Assembly (NCBI GenBank): GCA_030645475.1
Contig: JAUSMA010000071.1
Span: 1 to 64,000, forward strand
DNA: 64,000 bases
Direction: 5' to 3'
DNA from: Nitrospirota bacterium
Lineage (GTDB): Bacteria > Nitrospirota > Nitrospiria > Nitrospirales > Nitrospiraceae
Below the pieces are notes generated by a model, which worked only from the letters and a program-made list of their open reading frames with translations, had not been told where the DNA came from and did no database searches. Shown here in pieces: positions 9,161 to 17,144 of this stretch. The position numbers were made by a program, and so were the translations under genes. Position 1 is the first letter of the stretch; every line of letters begins with the position of its first letter.

Positions 9161-9493
9161 TTAGCTGCAGGGAGGAGCGCGAGAAGGACCGGGAGTGGAT
9201 AGTTCGAAAGAAAGAAGAACTGAGTCAGCCGGAAACTCGAATGTCTTAACGAGTTCACAGGCTGTGAGGAGCGGGGCGCCGACATCGAGAGAGCCTGATG
9301 TGTGATGCTGCACCCACTGACAGAGGTCGGTATCGGAGTGCTCGTGCCCATCGTGGTCGGCCGCCGCCAACTCGTGATGAACGTCCTGCGCCACGGCAAA
9401 GGGAGCAATCGCCAGCAAAAGCAGGACAAGGCCGATCGCCACAGTACCCCGTAGGATGCTAGGCAAACGTAGTATGGACGTAGGGATAGTCAT
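9161..9493 (-). CDS. Small His-rich exported protein upstream of TonB receptor
   Basis: A 110-residue protein. Its signal peptide (about residues 1-36, AIGLVLLLLAIAPFAVAQ) is followed by a His/Asp-rich patch (HHELAAADHDGHEHSD) and LCQWVQHHTSG, with a second Cys in LLTACELV. The two Cys and the His cluster suggest metal binding or a disulfide in the periplasm. Similar small Cys/His proteins are often encoded directly before TonB-dependent receptors for metals; this is family-pattern knowledge, not a proven match. It is the first gene of the minus-strand set, about 100 bp before the receptor. Confidence 0.72.
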   Translation of the reverse strand: MTIPTSILRLPSILRGTVAIGLVLLLLAIAPFAVAQDVHHELAAADHDGHEHSDTDLCQWVQHHTSGSLDVGAPLLTACELVKTFEFPADSVLLSFELSTPGPSRAPPCS

Positions 9494-9693
9494 CGGGGCG
9501 AGCTAAGTATCATAGGCATTCGCAGCTTGTCAAACGACGGACTTCAGGCACCTTTCCAGGTTCGACTGCGTCAAATGCCTCATCCTGTGGATATTTTGTT
9601 GAATATTCGCTATATTTACCTCTTCCAACGCTCATACTTCTACCCCTTGGACTCCGGGCCATAGAGATGCCTCCCAGGTGAAAAGGCGGAACC

Positions 9694-10752
9694 ATGCAGA
9701 GACCTCTCGATAACCAACATATCATTGAAATCAAACCGCTGCCTTCCCCGCGCGAGATCAAAGCCAAGCTCCCGATTACCGATCAGGCCGCTGCACTCGT
9801 GGTGGAGACCAGAAAGGCCATCCGGAATATCTTGCATGGACAAGACCGTGAGCGCCTGCTCGTCATTGTCGGTCCCTGCTCGATCCATGACCCGGAAGCC
9901 GCCTATGAATATGCCGCCAAGCTGAAACCTGTCGCCAACGCTCTGCGCGATCAACTCCTGATCGTGATGCGCACCTACTTCGAGAAACCTCGAACGACGG
10001 TCGGCTGGAAAGGTCTCATCAACGACCCTCACCTGGACGGCACCTGCGATATTGCGACCGGCATGGAACTCGCCAGAACGATTTTGCTGAAGATCAATCA
10101 AGCCGGCATGCCCTGCGCGACCGAATTGCTCGACCCCATCAGCCCCCAATACATCGCCGATCTGATCAGCTGGACCGCCATCGGGGCCCGCACCACGGAA
10201 AGTCAAACCCATCGGGAAATCGCCAGTGGCGTATCGATGCCGGTCGGTTTTAAAAATGGTACGGAAGGCAGCTTGCAAGTCGCGGTCAATGCCATGACAT
10301 CAGCGCGCGCGCCACACCACTTCCTCGGCATTAATGCCGAGGGACAAACGTCGATTATCAAGACGGCGGGCAACCCAGACCGGCACATCGTCCTCCGCGG
10401 CGGTGGAGGAAAAACCAATTACGACGCCGAGCATGTGGCCAAAGCCGAAGCGGCCGTGGCAGGGGAAGGCATCGCCCGCCCCGTTATGATTGACTGCTCG
10501 CACGACAACTCCAGCAAAGATCATCAGCGCCAAGCCCTCGTCGCCCGAGATGTGATCAAGCAATTCCGGGAAGGCCGCCAATCCATCATGGGGCTGATGC
10601 TGGAAAGCAATCTGAATCCAGGCAAACAAACCTGGAAGCAGGGCATTGCCCTGACCCACGGAGTTTCCATTACCGATGCCTGCCTCGGCTGGGACGAAAC
10701 AGAGTCCCTGCTGAACGAACTGGCTGACATGATCGTGACCAAATCCGCGTAA
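9694..10752 (+). CDS. aroG: 3-deoxy-7-phosphoheptulonate (DAHP) synthase, type I
   Basis: Condenses phosphoenolpyruvate and erythrose 4-phosphate in the first step of the shikimate pathway. The 352-residue protein has the AroF/G/H-type layout: N-terminal IKPLPSPREIKAKLP, VGPCSIHDPEAA, YFEKPRTTVGWKG, the DPISPQYIADLISWTAIGAR region, RTTESQTHREIASG, VGFKNGTEGS and the metal-site stretch IDCSHDNSSKDH. An AAGGCGG ribosome-binding site precedes the ATG. Which allosteric class (Phe, Tyr or Trp) applies cannot be decided, so the symbol is generic. Stands alone between two intergenic stretches. Confidence 0.95.
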   Translation: MQRPLDNQHIIEIKPLPSPREIKAKLPITDQAAALVVETRKAIRNILHGQDRERLLVIVGPCSIHDPEAAYEYAAKLKPVANALRDQLLIVMRTYFEKPRTTVGWKGLINDPHLDGTCDIATGMELARTILLKINQAGMPCATELLDPISPQYIADLISWTAIGARTTESQTHREIASGVSMPVGFKNGTEGSLQVAVNAMTSARAPHHFLGINAEGQTSIIKTAGNPDRHIVLRGGGGKTNYDAEHVAKAEAAVAGEGIARPVMIDCSHDNSSKDHQRQALVARDVIKQFREGRQSIMGLMLESNLNPGKQTWKQGIALTHGVSITDACLGWDETESLLNELADMIVTKSA

Positions 10753-10861
10753 CGCGACTTCAGTCTTCAGCCTAATCCCCCACTAGCAGGTTGCGAGTAA
10801 ACTCGGTGCGCACGAAACATATGCGAGAATATTTCGTACAGTATTGATGCCACAGTAACCA

Positions 10862-10986
10862 CAGGATGCTCAAAAAGGCTGTCCAGCAAGGCCCCAGGCG
10901 AGTCAAAACCGGAGGCGTACCCTCAGGGGTACGTTGGGGATTTCGATGAGCCGAGAACGAAGCTGGCGGTCTTTTTCAGCATCCTG
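10862..10986. repeat. Palindromic dispersed element, copy B
   Basis: Begins CAGGATGCTCAAAAAGG and ends CTTTTTCAGCATCCTG, an imperfect terminal inverted repeat of about 25 bp. The centre is GTACCC-TCAG-GGGTAC with longer imperfect flanks. It is nearly the same as copy D at 22792-22916 along its full length. It ends 12 bp before the tatD start codon, so unlike the other copies it lies upstream of a gene rather than at a stop codon. Confidence 0.9.
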
Positions 10987-10998
10987 ATAAAGACCCAC

Positions 10999-11778
10999 AT
11001 GCTCTTCGATACCCATACCCATCTGGACGATGCCCGCTACAATGATGATCGTGAGGCGATGATCGCCCGCGCCAGGGAAGCCGGCGTCGAGGCCTTCGTC
11101 ACCATCGGCTGCGATCTGGCGACCAGCCAGGCTGCCGTGACGCTGGCCGAACAACACCTCTCCGTCTATGCCTCCATCGGCGTCCATCCGCATGAAGTGA
11201 AGCATATTCTCGATGGTTGGTATGACGAGTTTCGTCGACTGGCTCAGAGCAACAAAGTGGTTGCCTATGGCGAGATCGGCCTCGACTACCACTACAATCA
11301 CTCCTCACCTGAAGAACAGCGCACGCGATTCCGCGAACAGATCCAGCTCGCACGCGAGCTGAAACTCCCGGTGATCATTCACACCAGAGAGGCCCAGGAC
11401 GATACGGTTACAATTTTGAAAGAAGAGAAAGCGTCAGAGATCGGCGGGGTATTTCACTGTTTCTCAGGGGATGCCTGGCTGGCGAAGGATGCGCTGGATT
11501 TAGGATTCTACCTCTCGTTCTCCGGCATTCTCACATTTCAGAGCGCGACAATGCTCCGAGACATCGCAAAGACGGCCCCATTGGACCGGCTGCTCATTGA
11601 AACCGACTGCCCTTACCTGACACCGATCCCGCACCGAGGGAAACGAAACGAACCGGCCTATGTGTCCTTCATTGCGCACAAGCTGGCGGAGCTGCATGCC
11701 GATGTGCCGGGCATGTCGGTCGACACCATCGGGCGCATCACGACCGACAACGCGAAACGCCTGTTCAAAATCGCTTGA
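10999..11778 (+). CDS. tatD: TatD-family metal-dependent DNase/hydrolase
   Basis: TIM-barrel metallohydrolase of 259 residues. Metal ligands of the TatD family are in place: HTHLDD at the N-terminus (H6, H8), YGEIGLDYHY, VIIHTREAQDD, the HCFSGD motif and IETDCPYLTPIPHRG. Family members act as 3'-5' DNA/RNA exonucleases in quality control. The C-terminal end overlaps the convergent YacP-like gene by 14 nt. A palindromic element lies directly upstream, leaving only about 12 bp for a ribosome-binding site; no strong Shine-Dalgarno sequence is visible there. Confidence 0.95.
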   Translation: MLFDTHTHLDDARYNDDREAMIARAREAGVEAFVTIGCDLATSQAAVTLAEQHLSVYASIGVHPHEVKHILDGWYDEFRRLAQSNKVVAYGEIGLDYHYNHSSPEEQRTRFREQIQLARELKLPVIIHTREAQDDTVTILKEEKASEIGGVFHCFSGDAWLAKDALDLGFYLSFSGILTFQSATMLRDIAKTAPLDRLLIETDCPYLTPIPHRGKRNEPAYVSFIAHKLAELHADVPGMSVDTIGRITTDNAKRLFKIA

Positions 11779-12298
11779 GCTGCCGGCTGCGCTGCCGCTG
11801 AGCCTTGGGCAACTTTCGGGGATTCCCTCGCTTTTCCGGACCTCGCTTCGGTCGTAGATCCTCCCCCGTATCCAATTCTTTGTGCAAGGATGCACCGGAT
11901 ACACTCGACGAACTCTGCAGTTTCACGACAAACTCCTGAGCCTTCATCACAAAGGCCCCCTGGGCCCTCGCAAATTCGACGATCTCACGATCAGAACTCA
12001 CCACCGCGCAATCGGACCCGAATTCAGCTGCCAGACGCTGGATCACCTGATCAGCTTTCTCTCCGCGCCGAGAGAAAATAACTTCAAGCCCCAGCCGATG
12101 CTCACGCCGTTCCGTCCCCCAGCCCTGCTGCCACCCATCGAAGACCACGGTAATCGCATGAGACTTCCGTTGGCGATAGGCCGCCAAGTCGCGCAAAAAG
12201 GCCTCGCGAGCCATTTCAGAATGCAAGCTTGCTCCGCCACTGATCCGGCCAGTCTGAGCCAGAAGATTGTAGCCGTCCACGATCAAGTGAAGTGCCAT
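11765..12298 (-). CDS. YacP/Rae1-like NYN-domain ribonuclease
   Basis: A 177-residue protein of the YacP (DUF901) NYN family, related to Rae1, a ribosome-associated mRNA endonuclease of Bacillus. The N-terminal LHLIVDGYNLLAQTG carries the catalytic Asp of NYN/PIN-like folds. Further acidic positions occur in ITVVFDGWQQG and VVSSDREIVEFARAQGA. The C-terminus is strongly basic (RPKRGPEKRGNPRKLPKAQR), consistent with RNA binding. Convergent with tatD (14-nt overlap) and divergent from the amidase gene. Confidence 0.85.
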   Translation of the reverse strand: MALHLIVDGYNLLAQTGRISGGASLHSEMAREAFLRDLAAYRQRKSHAITVVFDGWQQGWGTERREHRLGLEVIFSRRGEKADQVIQRLAAEFGSDCAVVSSDREIVEFARAQGAFVMKAQEFVVKLQSSSSVSGASLHKELDTGEDLRPKRGPEKRGNPRKLPKAQRQRSRQLKRF

Positions 12299-12430
12299 GA
12301 TCTGTGACCCTACTGCTGGTATAGCCGGCTGTCAATCGGCTCCAACACCCGCCTGGATAGCCAATCCCCTTGACAACGACCCACGCATCTGAGAAAAAAC
12401 TCTATATCCCTTCACAAGCAGTAAATACCC

Positions 12431-13714
12431 ATGCGATCAGCCCTGTGGCGCAGCCTCTCTCTCTCCCTCCTGGTTGGACTCTCCGCCCTCCCAAGTCTTG
12501 CCCTCACTCTGTGCCAGCCAGATCATGCCATTGCGGCATCGAGTGAGGCCCAGCATGAATCTCCGTCGAAGGCCAAACGGGCGCAGTCCTCTCAAGTACG
12601 ACTGGCGCCACGCCTCCCCAGTCTGACGACGATTCGCAACCTCCGAACGGCCAGCTCACCGGGATTGACGAGACTTGTCCTCGATCTCGACGCGAAGGCT
12701 CGTCCCAGCAAGCATCCCCTCCTCCAGGCTGAAGGAGTGACCATCACGATTCCAAACTCTACCTTGAGTCCTTCAGCGAAGACGAAGATTGCAACCGGCA
12801 GGCTGGCAAAGCTATTTATCATCACGCAATCATCTCAACGATCGGTTGAAGTCTCTCTCCCGGCAGGCTTATTCCATAGCTATACCGTCACCACGCTCGC
12901 CAATCCTCCACGGCTCGTCATCGATGTCGTGCCGCCCAGAGAAACTCTGCCGACTCAAGCGATCGAGCCACCGATAGAGCAGGCCCCTCCGCTTCCCGCT
13001 CCCATTCAACCGGTTCAGCCACGAACCAAGTCTTTCAAGACCATCGTGATCGATCCCGGACATGGGGGAAAAGACCCTGGCGCCCATGGGCAGCGTGGAA
13101 CGGAAGAAAAAGACATTACCCTCAAAGTCGGGTTGAAACTGCGCGATCTCTTGAGCAAGCATGCAGGAATCCACGTGCTCATGACCCGTGAACGAGACCA
13201 GTTCATTGAATTGGAAGACCGGGCAAAGTTTGCCAATGGTCAGGATGCCGATCTCTTCCTCTCGATACATGTCAATTCGCACCCCCAACGCTCCGTGAAA
13301 GGGATTGAGATCTACCACTTCGGGCAGGCCAAGGATCAACGGGCGCTCGAAGTCGCGGCCCGTGAAAATGGCACCCCGCTGAACAGCACCGGAGTGGGAT
13401 GGGAATATCTCGTGGCCGATCTCTTGACGGCAAAGAAGATCGAAGAATCACTCGAACTCGCCTGGACGGCCAAGGAGGCCATGGTGACGAACCTGAACGG
13501 TCACTATCCCCTCGTCGACCACGGCGTGAAGACGGCACCATTCTACGTGCTCCGCTACACCAGCATGCCCAGCATCCTGGCAGAAATCGCCTTTATCTCG
13601 AATGCGTCTGAAGAGGAGCTGCTCCGATCCAACCTCTTCACCACACGTGTGGCGGAAGCGCTGGAAGTAGGCGTGAAATCGTTCCTCACCTCTGCAAAGC
13701 TGTCCGAACGATGA
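12431..13714 (+). CDS. amiC: N-acetylmuramoyl-L-alanine amidase with AMIN domain
   Basis: Periplasmic zinc amidase that cleaves the amide bond between MurNAc and the stem peptide during cell separation. The 427 residues comprise a signal peptide (about 1-36), an AMIN domain (about 55-165, TRLVLDLDAK to PPRLVIDVV) that targets the enzyme to the septum, a Pro-rich linker and an Amidase_3 domain (about 200-422). Zinc and catalytic signatures are IDPGHGGKDPG, MTRERD-x-FIELEDR, LFLSIHVNSH and PSILAEIAFISN. The AmiC-like architecture is clear; AmiA/B/C specificity is not resolvable. Followed by truA after 28 bp. Confidence 0.94.
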   Translation: MRSALWRSLSLSLLVGLSALPSLALTLCQPDHAIAASSEAQHESPSKAKRAQSSQVRLAPRLPSLTTIRNLRTASSPGLTRLVLDLDAKARPSKHPLLQAEGVTITIPNSTLSPSAKTKIATGRLAKLFIITQSSQRSVEVSLPAGLFHSYTVTTLANPPRLVIDVVPPRETLPTQAIEPPIEQAPPLPAPIQPVQPRTKSFKTIVIDPGHGGKDPGAHGQRGTEEKDITLKVGLKLRDLLSKHAGIHVLMTRERDQFIELEDRAKFANGQDADLFLSIHVNSHPQRSVKGIEIYHFGQAKDQRALEVAARENGTPLNSTGVGWEYLVADLLTAKKIEESLELAWTAKEAMVTNLNGHYPLVDHGVKTAPFYVLRYTSMPSILAEIAFISNASEEELLRSNLFTTRVAEALEVGVKSFLTSAKLSER

Positions 13715-13742
13715 TCTCCGCGCCGCCTTCGCTGCGACCTCC

Positions 13743-14480
13743 ATGCCTACCGTAAAGTTAGTCCTTGAATACGACGGAACCAGCTACGCCGGTTGGCAGC
13801 GCCAGCCAGACCAACCCACGATCCAAGCGGCCATCGAACAGGCCATACAACAAGTTAGTCAAGCCACGGTCTCCGTGATCGGCGCAGGCCGCACCGACTC
13901 CGGCGTCCATGCGATTGGACAGGTCGCCAGTTTTCGTACGGGACTGGAATGGACGGCAACCAACTGGATGCGAGCGCTCAATGCCGTGTTGCCGAAAGAC
14001 ATTGCCGTTCGCTCATCCGCCATCATGGACGACCACTTTCATGCGCAACATAGCGCACGCGGTAAGCTCTATACCTATCGTATCCTCCACCGTTCAGCCA
14101 AACCCACCATCGACCGTGCGTTTGTCTGGCACATCTACCGACCGCTGGATGAGGCAGCCATGCGACAGGCTGCCACCACTCTGATCGGGACACAGGACTT
14201 TTCTTCTTTCGAGGGTAGCCTGACGGACAACACCAACCCCATCTGTCATCTGCAGCGACTCTCAGTCATTCGCCAAGGCGACCAGATTCTGATTGAAGCC
14301 TATGCCGACCGGTTTCTGAAGCACATGGTTCGCGCGATGGTTGGAACGGTCGTCGACGTGGGGCTGGGTAAACGGACCCCCGACAGTCTCCCGGAGGTCC
14401 TGAGGGCCAGAGACCGGTCTGCTGCAGGCCGAACTGCTCCGCCCCATGGTCTCTGTCTCATGCACGTGGATTATGATTAG
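13743..14480 (+). CDS. truA: tRNA pseudouridine(38-40) synthase
   Basis: Converts uridines 38-40 of the tRNA anticodon arm to pseudouridine. 245 residues, the usual length. Seen: the N-terminal LVLEYDGTSYAGWQRQP, the catalytic-Asp motif GAGRTDSGVHAIGQVASF, RILHRSAKPT, FSSFEG and the C-terminal FLKHMVRAMVGTVVDVG. The ATG at 13743 lies 28 bp after the amidase stop, so the two are probably cotranscribed. Confidence 0.96.
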   Translation: MPTVKLVLEYDGTSYAGWQRQPDQPTIQAAIEQAIQQVSQATVSVIGAGRTDSGVHAIGQVASFRTGLEWTATNWMRALNAVLPKDIAVRSSAIMDDHFHAQHSARGKLYTYRILHRSAKPTIDRAFVWHIYRPLDEAAMRQAATTLIGTQDFSSFEGSLTDNTNPICHLQRLSVIRQGDQILIEAYADRFLKHMVRAMVGTVVDVGLGKRTPDSLPEVLRARDRSAAGRTAPPHGLCLMHVDYD

Positions 14481-14663
14481 CCTGGACACCTGGCAAGGGG
14501 CGAGAGGGAAGACATTTCTTCTGTCTGTCTCCTCCCCATCCTCCAGCCCATCCCTTTCGCCTGACCTAGGGAGTATGCCTCATATTCCCGAAGACAGACC
14601 TCTACGCATTTGCTATGCTACCTCAGTTCTTTTCGCCCCCCACTTTCACCAAAGGAGATGCAT

Positions 14664-14984
14664 ATGACGAAGACAGCCAGCCTCATGGTGGTATCCCTCT
14701 TTGTGTCAGGACTGTGCATCGCGCCGTTTGCCTTCGCGGCGCCGGCTCAGCAAAACAAAATGAAAACGTGTAATGCAGAAGCGACGGCCAAGGGATTGGG
14801 AGAAGGGAAAGGCGATGAGCGAAAGGCGTTTATGAAAGAATGCCTCTCGGCAAAACCGGCAAAAGCGGAGAAGGCAGGTGGGACTCAGCAGAATAAGATG
14901 AAGACCTGCAACAAAGAAGCGGGCGAGCAGAACCTCAAGGGCGAAGAGCGAAAGAAGTTTATGAGCACCTGTCTCTCAAACTAA
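14664..14984 (+). CDS. PsiF-repeat periplasmic protein
   Basis: A 106-residue secreted protein. A signal peptide (about 1-26, MVVSLFVSGLCIAPFAFAAP) precedes two tandem PsiF-type repeats. Each begins QQNKMKTCN, continues with a charged helix and ends ER-K-FM-x-CLS; each carries two Cys that could pair. PsiF in E. coli is phosphate-starvation inducible, but its function is unknown. The ATG at 14664 is chosen because AAAGGAG lies about 7 nt upstream, whereas the ATG at 14658 is too close to it. Followed by a strong hairpin. Confidence 0.87.
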   Translation: MTKTASLMVVSLFVSGLCIAPFAFAAPAQQNKMKTCNAEATAKGLGEGKGDERKAFMKECLSAKPAKAEKAGGTQQNKMKTCNKEAGEQNLKGEERKKFMSTCLSN

Positions 14985-15002
14985 CTCGGCATCTCACTAT
15001 CC

Positions 15003-15026
15003 GGCGCGGTCCACCTGGACCGCGCC
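15003..15026 (+). terminator. Putative terminator hairpin after the psiF-like gene
   Basis: A perfect 10-bp GC-rich stem, GGCGCGGTCC-ACCT-GGACCGCGCC, starts 18 bp after the stop codon. No strict T-run follows (ATCGTTCCTC), so intrinsic termination is likely but not canonical. Confidence 0.7.
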
Positions 15027-15123
15027 ATCGTTCCTCAGCAAGCACCATCTCACATAAAAGCACGCCTCGCCGCAGTGATTGACCGAAGCGTACTACATTT
15101 CATTTTGGTGGGGTTTTGGTTTG

Positions 15124-15276
15124 CGGGATCCTCAAACAGTTCGTCCAGCAAGGCCGCAGCGAGTGCACAACTGAACGATGAACGCAGAATGCTGAAGTGC
15201 GAATCGGATGTTATTCATCGCTCATCACTCACCGTTCAGCGTTTCCCTAGTGGCGGCCTGCTTCAGCATTCTGCTA
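15124..15276. repeat. Palindromic dispersed element, divergent copy C
   Basis: The left part (GGATCCTCAAACAGTTCGTCCAGCAAGGCCGCAG, given as positions 15127-15159) matches the left end of the other copies. The right end CTTCAGCATTCTGC mirrors it. The middle differs and contains an extra GCAGAATGCTGAAG, a second inverted copy of the right end. The right end overlaps the cysE stop codon, as in copy A at its neighbour gene. This copy looks degenerate or belongs to a subfamily. Confidence 0.65.
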
Positions 15277-15924
15277 AAACAGGCGGGGGGACTCTTGATT
15301 CTCCAGCTTCGCACGAAGGTCGATCAGCTCTTGTTCGAGTGCTAATAGTCGGTCGCTAATGGGGTCAGGGAGGTTGATGTGGTCCATGGTGGCGTCTGGT
15401 AGCCGCTCGCCTTGCGTTTTAATCACACGGGCCGGCACACCAATAACAGTAGAGTTCGCCGCGACGTTTTTCAGCACAACCGAATTGGCGCCGATCTTCA
15501 CATTGTCGCCGATCGTAATCCCACCGAGAATCTTGGCCCCGGCTCCGACGACGACATGATTCCCCACCGTCGGATGTCGCTTCCCACGCTCCTTGCCCGT
15601 TCCACCGAGTGTCACGCCTTGAAACAGGGTCACGTAGTCTCCGACCTCAGCCGTCTCGCCGATGACGACACCCATCCCATGATCGATGAAAAAGCCAGTA
15701 CCGATCTTGGCCGAGGGGTGAATTTCAATGCCGGTGAGCCAACGTGCCAACTGGGACAAGGCTCGTGGAACAAATGGAACATTATGAACCTTCAGCCAAT
15801 GAGCGATGCGGTAGATGAGGAGCGCATGAAATCCGGCATAGGTAAAAATGACCTCAAGGCGGCTCGTGGCCGCAGGGTCCCGATCGAATACGGCTTGCAG
15901 GTCCTGTCGAATGTCTTTCAGCAT
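15274..15924 (-). CDS. cysE: Serine O-acetyltransferase
   Basis: Acetylates serine with acetyl-CoA to make O-acetylserine for cysteine synthesis. The 216-residue protein is the short form lacking the long N-terminal domain of E. coli CysE, as is common outside enterobacteria. The left-handed beta-helix of hexapeptide repeats spans about residues 65-170, with [32 protein letters not shown] (catalytic His/Asp region) and the exit motif VIGVPARVI. Its stop codon lies inside the end of a palindromic element. Confidence 0.94.
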   Translation of the reverse strand: MLKDIRQDLQAVFDRDPAATSRLEVIFTYAGFHALLIYRIAHWLKVHNVPFVPRALSQLARWLTGIEIHPSAKIGTGFFIDHGMGVVIGETAEVGDYVTLFQGVTLGGTGKERGKRHPTVGNHVVVGAGAKILGGITIGDNVKIGANSVVLKNVAANSTVIGVPARVIKTQGERLPDATMDHINLPDPISDRLLALEQELIDLRAKLENQESPRLF

Positions 15925-15945
15925 GGCGCGTCTATCCTACGACGA

Positions 15946-16428
15946 TCACAAGGCCTCAATCAAACAGACCGCATGGGCCTGCATGCCCTCCTCGCGCCCC
16001 ACGGCATCGAGACCCTCGCCGCTCTTCACTTTGACGTTCACCAGATCGGGCTCAATTCCCATCACCTGCGCCATCTGCTGTTGCATGGCAGCCAGAAACG
16101 CGCTCAACCGGGGAGCCTGTGCCACAATGATCGTATCGACATTCACCACCCGATAGCCCTTCTTCGCCAGCTTCCCCATCACATCTTCAAGCAGCTTCAG
16201 GCTGGAAATCCCCTTGTACTTCTGATCGGAACTCGGGTAATGTCGGCCCAGATCGCCTTCCCCCATCGCGCCGAGCAGGGCATCGCAGACCGCATGCACG
16301 AGCACGTCGGAATCGGAATGTCCCAATAGGCCTTTCGAATGTGGGACTTCGACCCCGCCCAAGATTAATTTTCGCCCTGCGCCAAGCGGGTGCACATCGT
16401 ACCCGCACCCCACACGAATCTTCGTCAT
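15946..16428 (-). CDS. ispF: 2-C-methyl-D-erythritol 2,4-cyclodiphosphate synthase
   Basis: Cyclises CDP-methylerythritol 2-phosphate to MEcPP in the non-mevalonate isoprenoid pathway. The first in-family Met is at 16428 (MTKIRVGCGYDVHPLG), preceded by GGAGGG; a longer upstream extension of the frame is not family-like. The 160 residues carry the zinc site D-x-H (GYDVHP), GHSDSDVLVHAVCDALLG and the C-terminal KSGEGLDAVGREEG. Lies 14 bp after ispD, a classic pair. Confidence 0.96.
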   Translation of the reverse strand: MTKIRVGCGYDVHPLGAGRKLILGGVEVPHSKGLLGHSDSDVLVHAVCDALLGAMGEGDLGRHYPSSDQKYKGISSLKLLEDVMGKLAKKGYRVVNVDTIIVAQAPRLSAFLAAMQQQMAQVMGIEPDLVNVKVKSGEGLDAVGREEGMQAHAVCLIEAL

Positions 16429-16442
16429 GCCAGCCCTCCAGA

Positions 16443-17144
16443 TCACACGGCAGCTCGGGACAAGAGAATGGCTTCGCCAATCACCATGTCTTCCGGCCGC
16501 GTCACTTTGATATTTTCTCCACTTCCCTCGACGACCACCACTGAGTGGCCCATCCACTCGAACAGAAATGCGTCGTCGGTGGCTGGCACCCCTTCCACCT
16601 TGGCCTTTCGATGCGCCTCTCGCAGCCAATCCATTCGAAAGGCCTGCGGCGTCTGAGCCAGCCAGAGAGGTTGCCGATCAACCGTTCGCTGGATGAGATG
16701 GTCTGACCCGACCTGTTTGACGGTATCCCGCATGGGGAGCGCAATGATGGCCCCCCCATGTTGACGGGCTGCCGCCACGACGGCCTCGATCATTGCCACC
16801 GTGACAAATGGCCGAACCGCATCGTGCACGAGCACGATCTCGGTCTCCTCAGGCACATGCTCCAACCCAAGCCGAACCGAGTCCTGGCGCTCCTTGCCAC
16901 CCGGCACAACCTTGGTGACCTTAGAGAATCCGTACCGAACCACGAGATCGTTGCGGCAATAGTCGAGATCGGCTGACGGCACGGCAAGAATAATGTCGTG
17001 GATACAGGCAGCAGATTGGAGCGCCCGAAGGGAATGCACCACAATGGGCTCACCGCCCAAGGAAAGAAATTGCTTGGGAACGGCGCCACCCATCCGCAGC
17101 CCTTTGCCGGCTGCAGGAACGACCGCCACAACGCGTTTATCCAC
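16443..17144 (-). CDS. ispD: 2-C-methyl-D-erythritol 4-phosphate cytidylyltransferase
   Basis: Transfers CMP to methylerythritol 4-phosphate. 233 residues; the nucleotide-binding loop VPAAGKGLRMGGAVPKQFL is at the N-terminus, followed by LVHDAVRPFV and ATDDAFLFEWMG. The start is GTG at 17144, overlapping the end of the PIN-domain gene by 8 nt; GAGGAG lies about 13 nt upstream. Directly followed by ispF. Confidence 0.95.
   Translation of the reverse strand: MDKRVVAVVPAAGKGLRMGGAVPKQFLSLGGEPIVVHSLRALQSAACIHDIILAVPSADLDYCRNDLVVRYGFSKVTKVVPGGKERQDSVRLGLEHVPEETEIVLVHDAVRPFVTVAMIEAVVAAARQHGGAIIALPMRDTVKQVGSDHLIQRTVDRQPLWLAQTPQAFRMDWLREAHRKAKVEGVPATDDAFLFEWMGHSVVVVEGSGENIKVTRPEDMVIGEAILLSRAAV

Noticed and set aside
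9494-9693. Possible tRNA-like or riboswitch-like folding before the DAHP synthase gene (GGTTCGACTGC)
   Set aside because: No acceptor stem or anticodon arm could be paired around it, and no known riboswitch core was seen.
12370-12407. TTGACA followed by TCTATA upstream of the amidase gene, resembling a sigma-70 promoter
   Set aside because: The spacer is about 25 bp instead of about 17, so the pair is not a convincing promoter.
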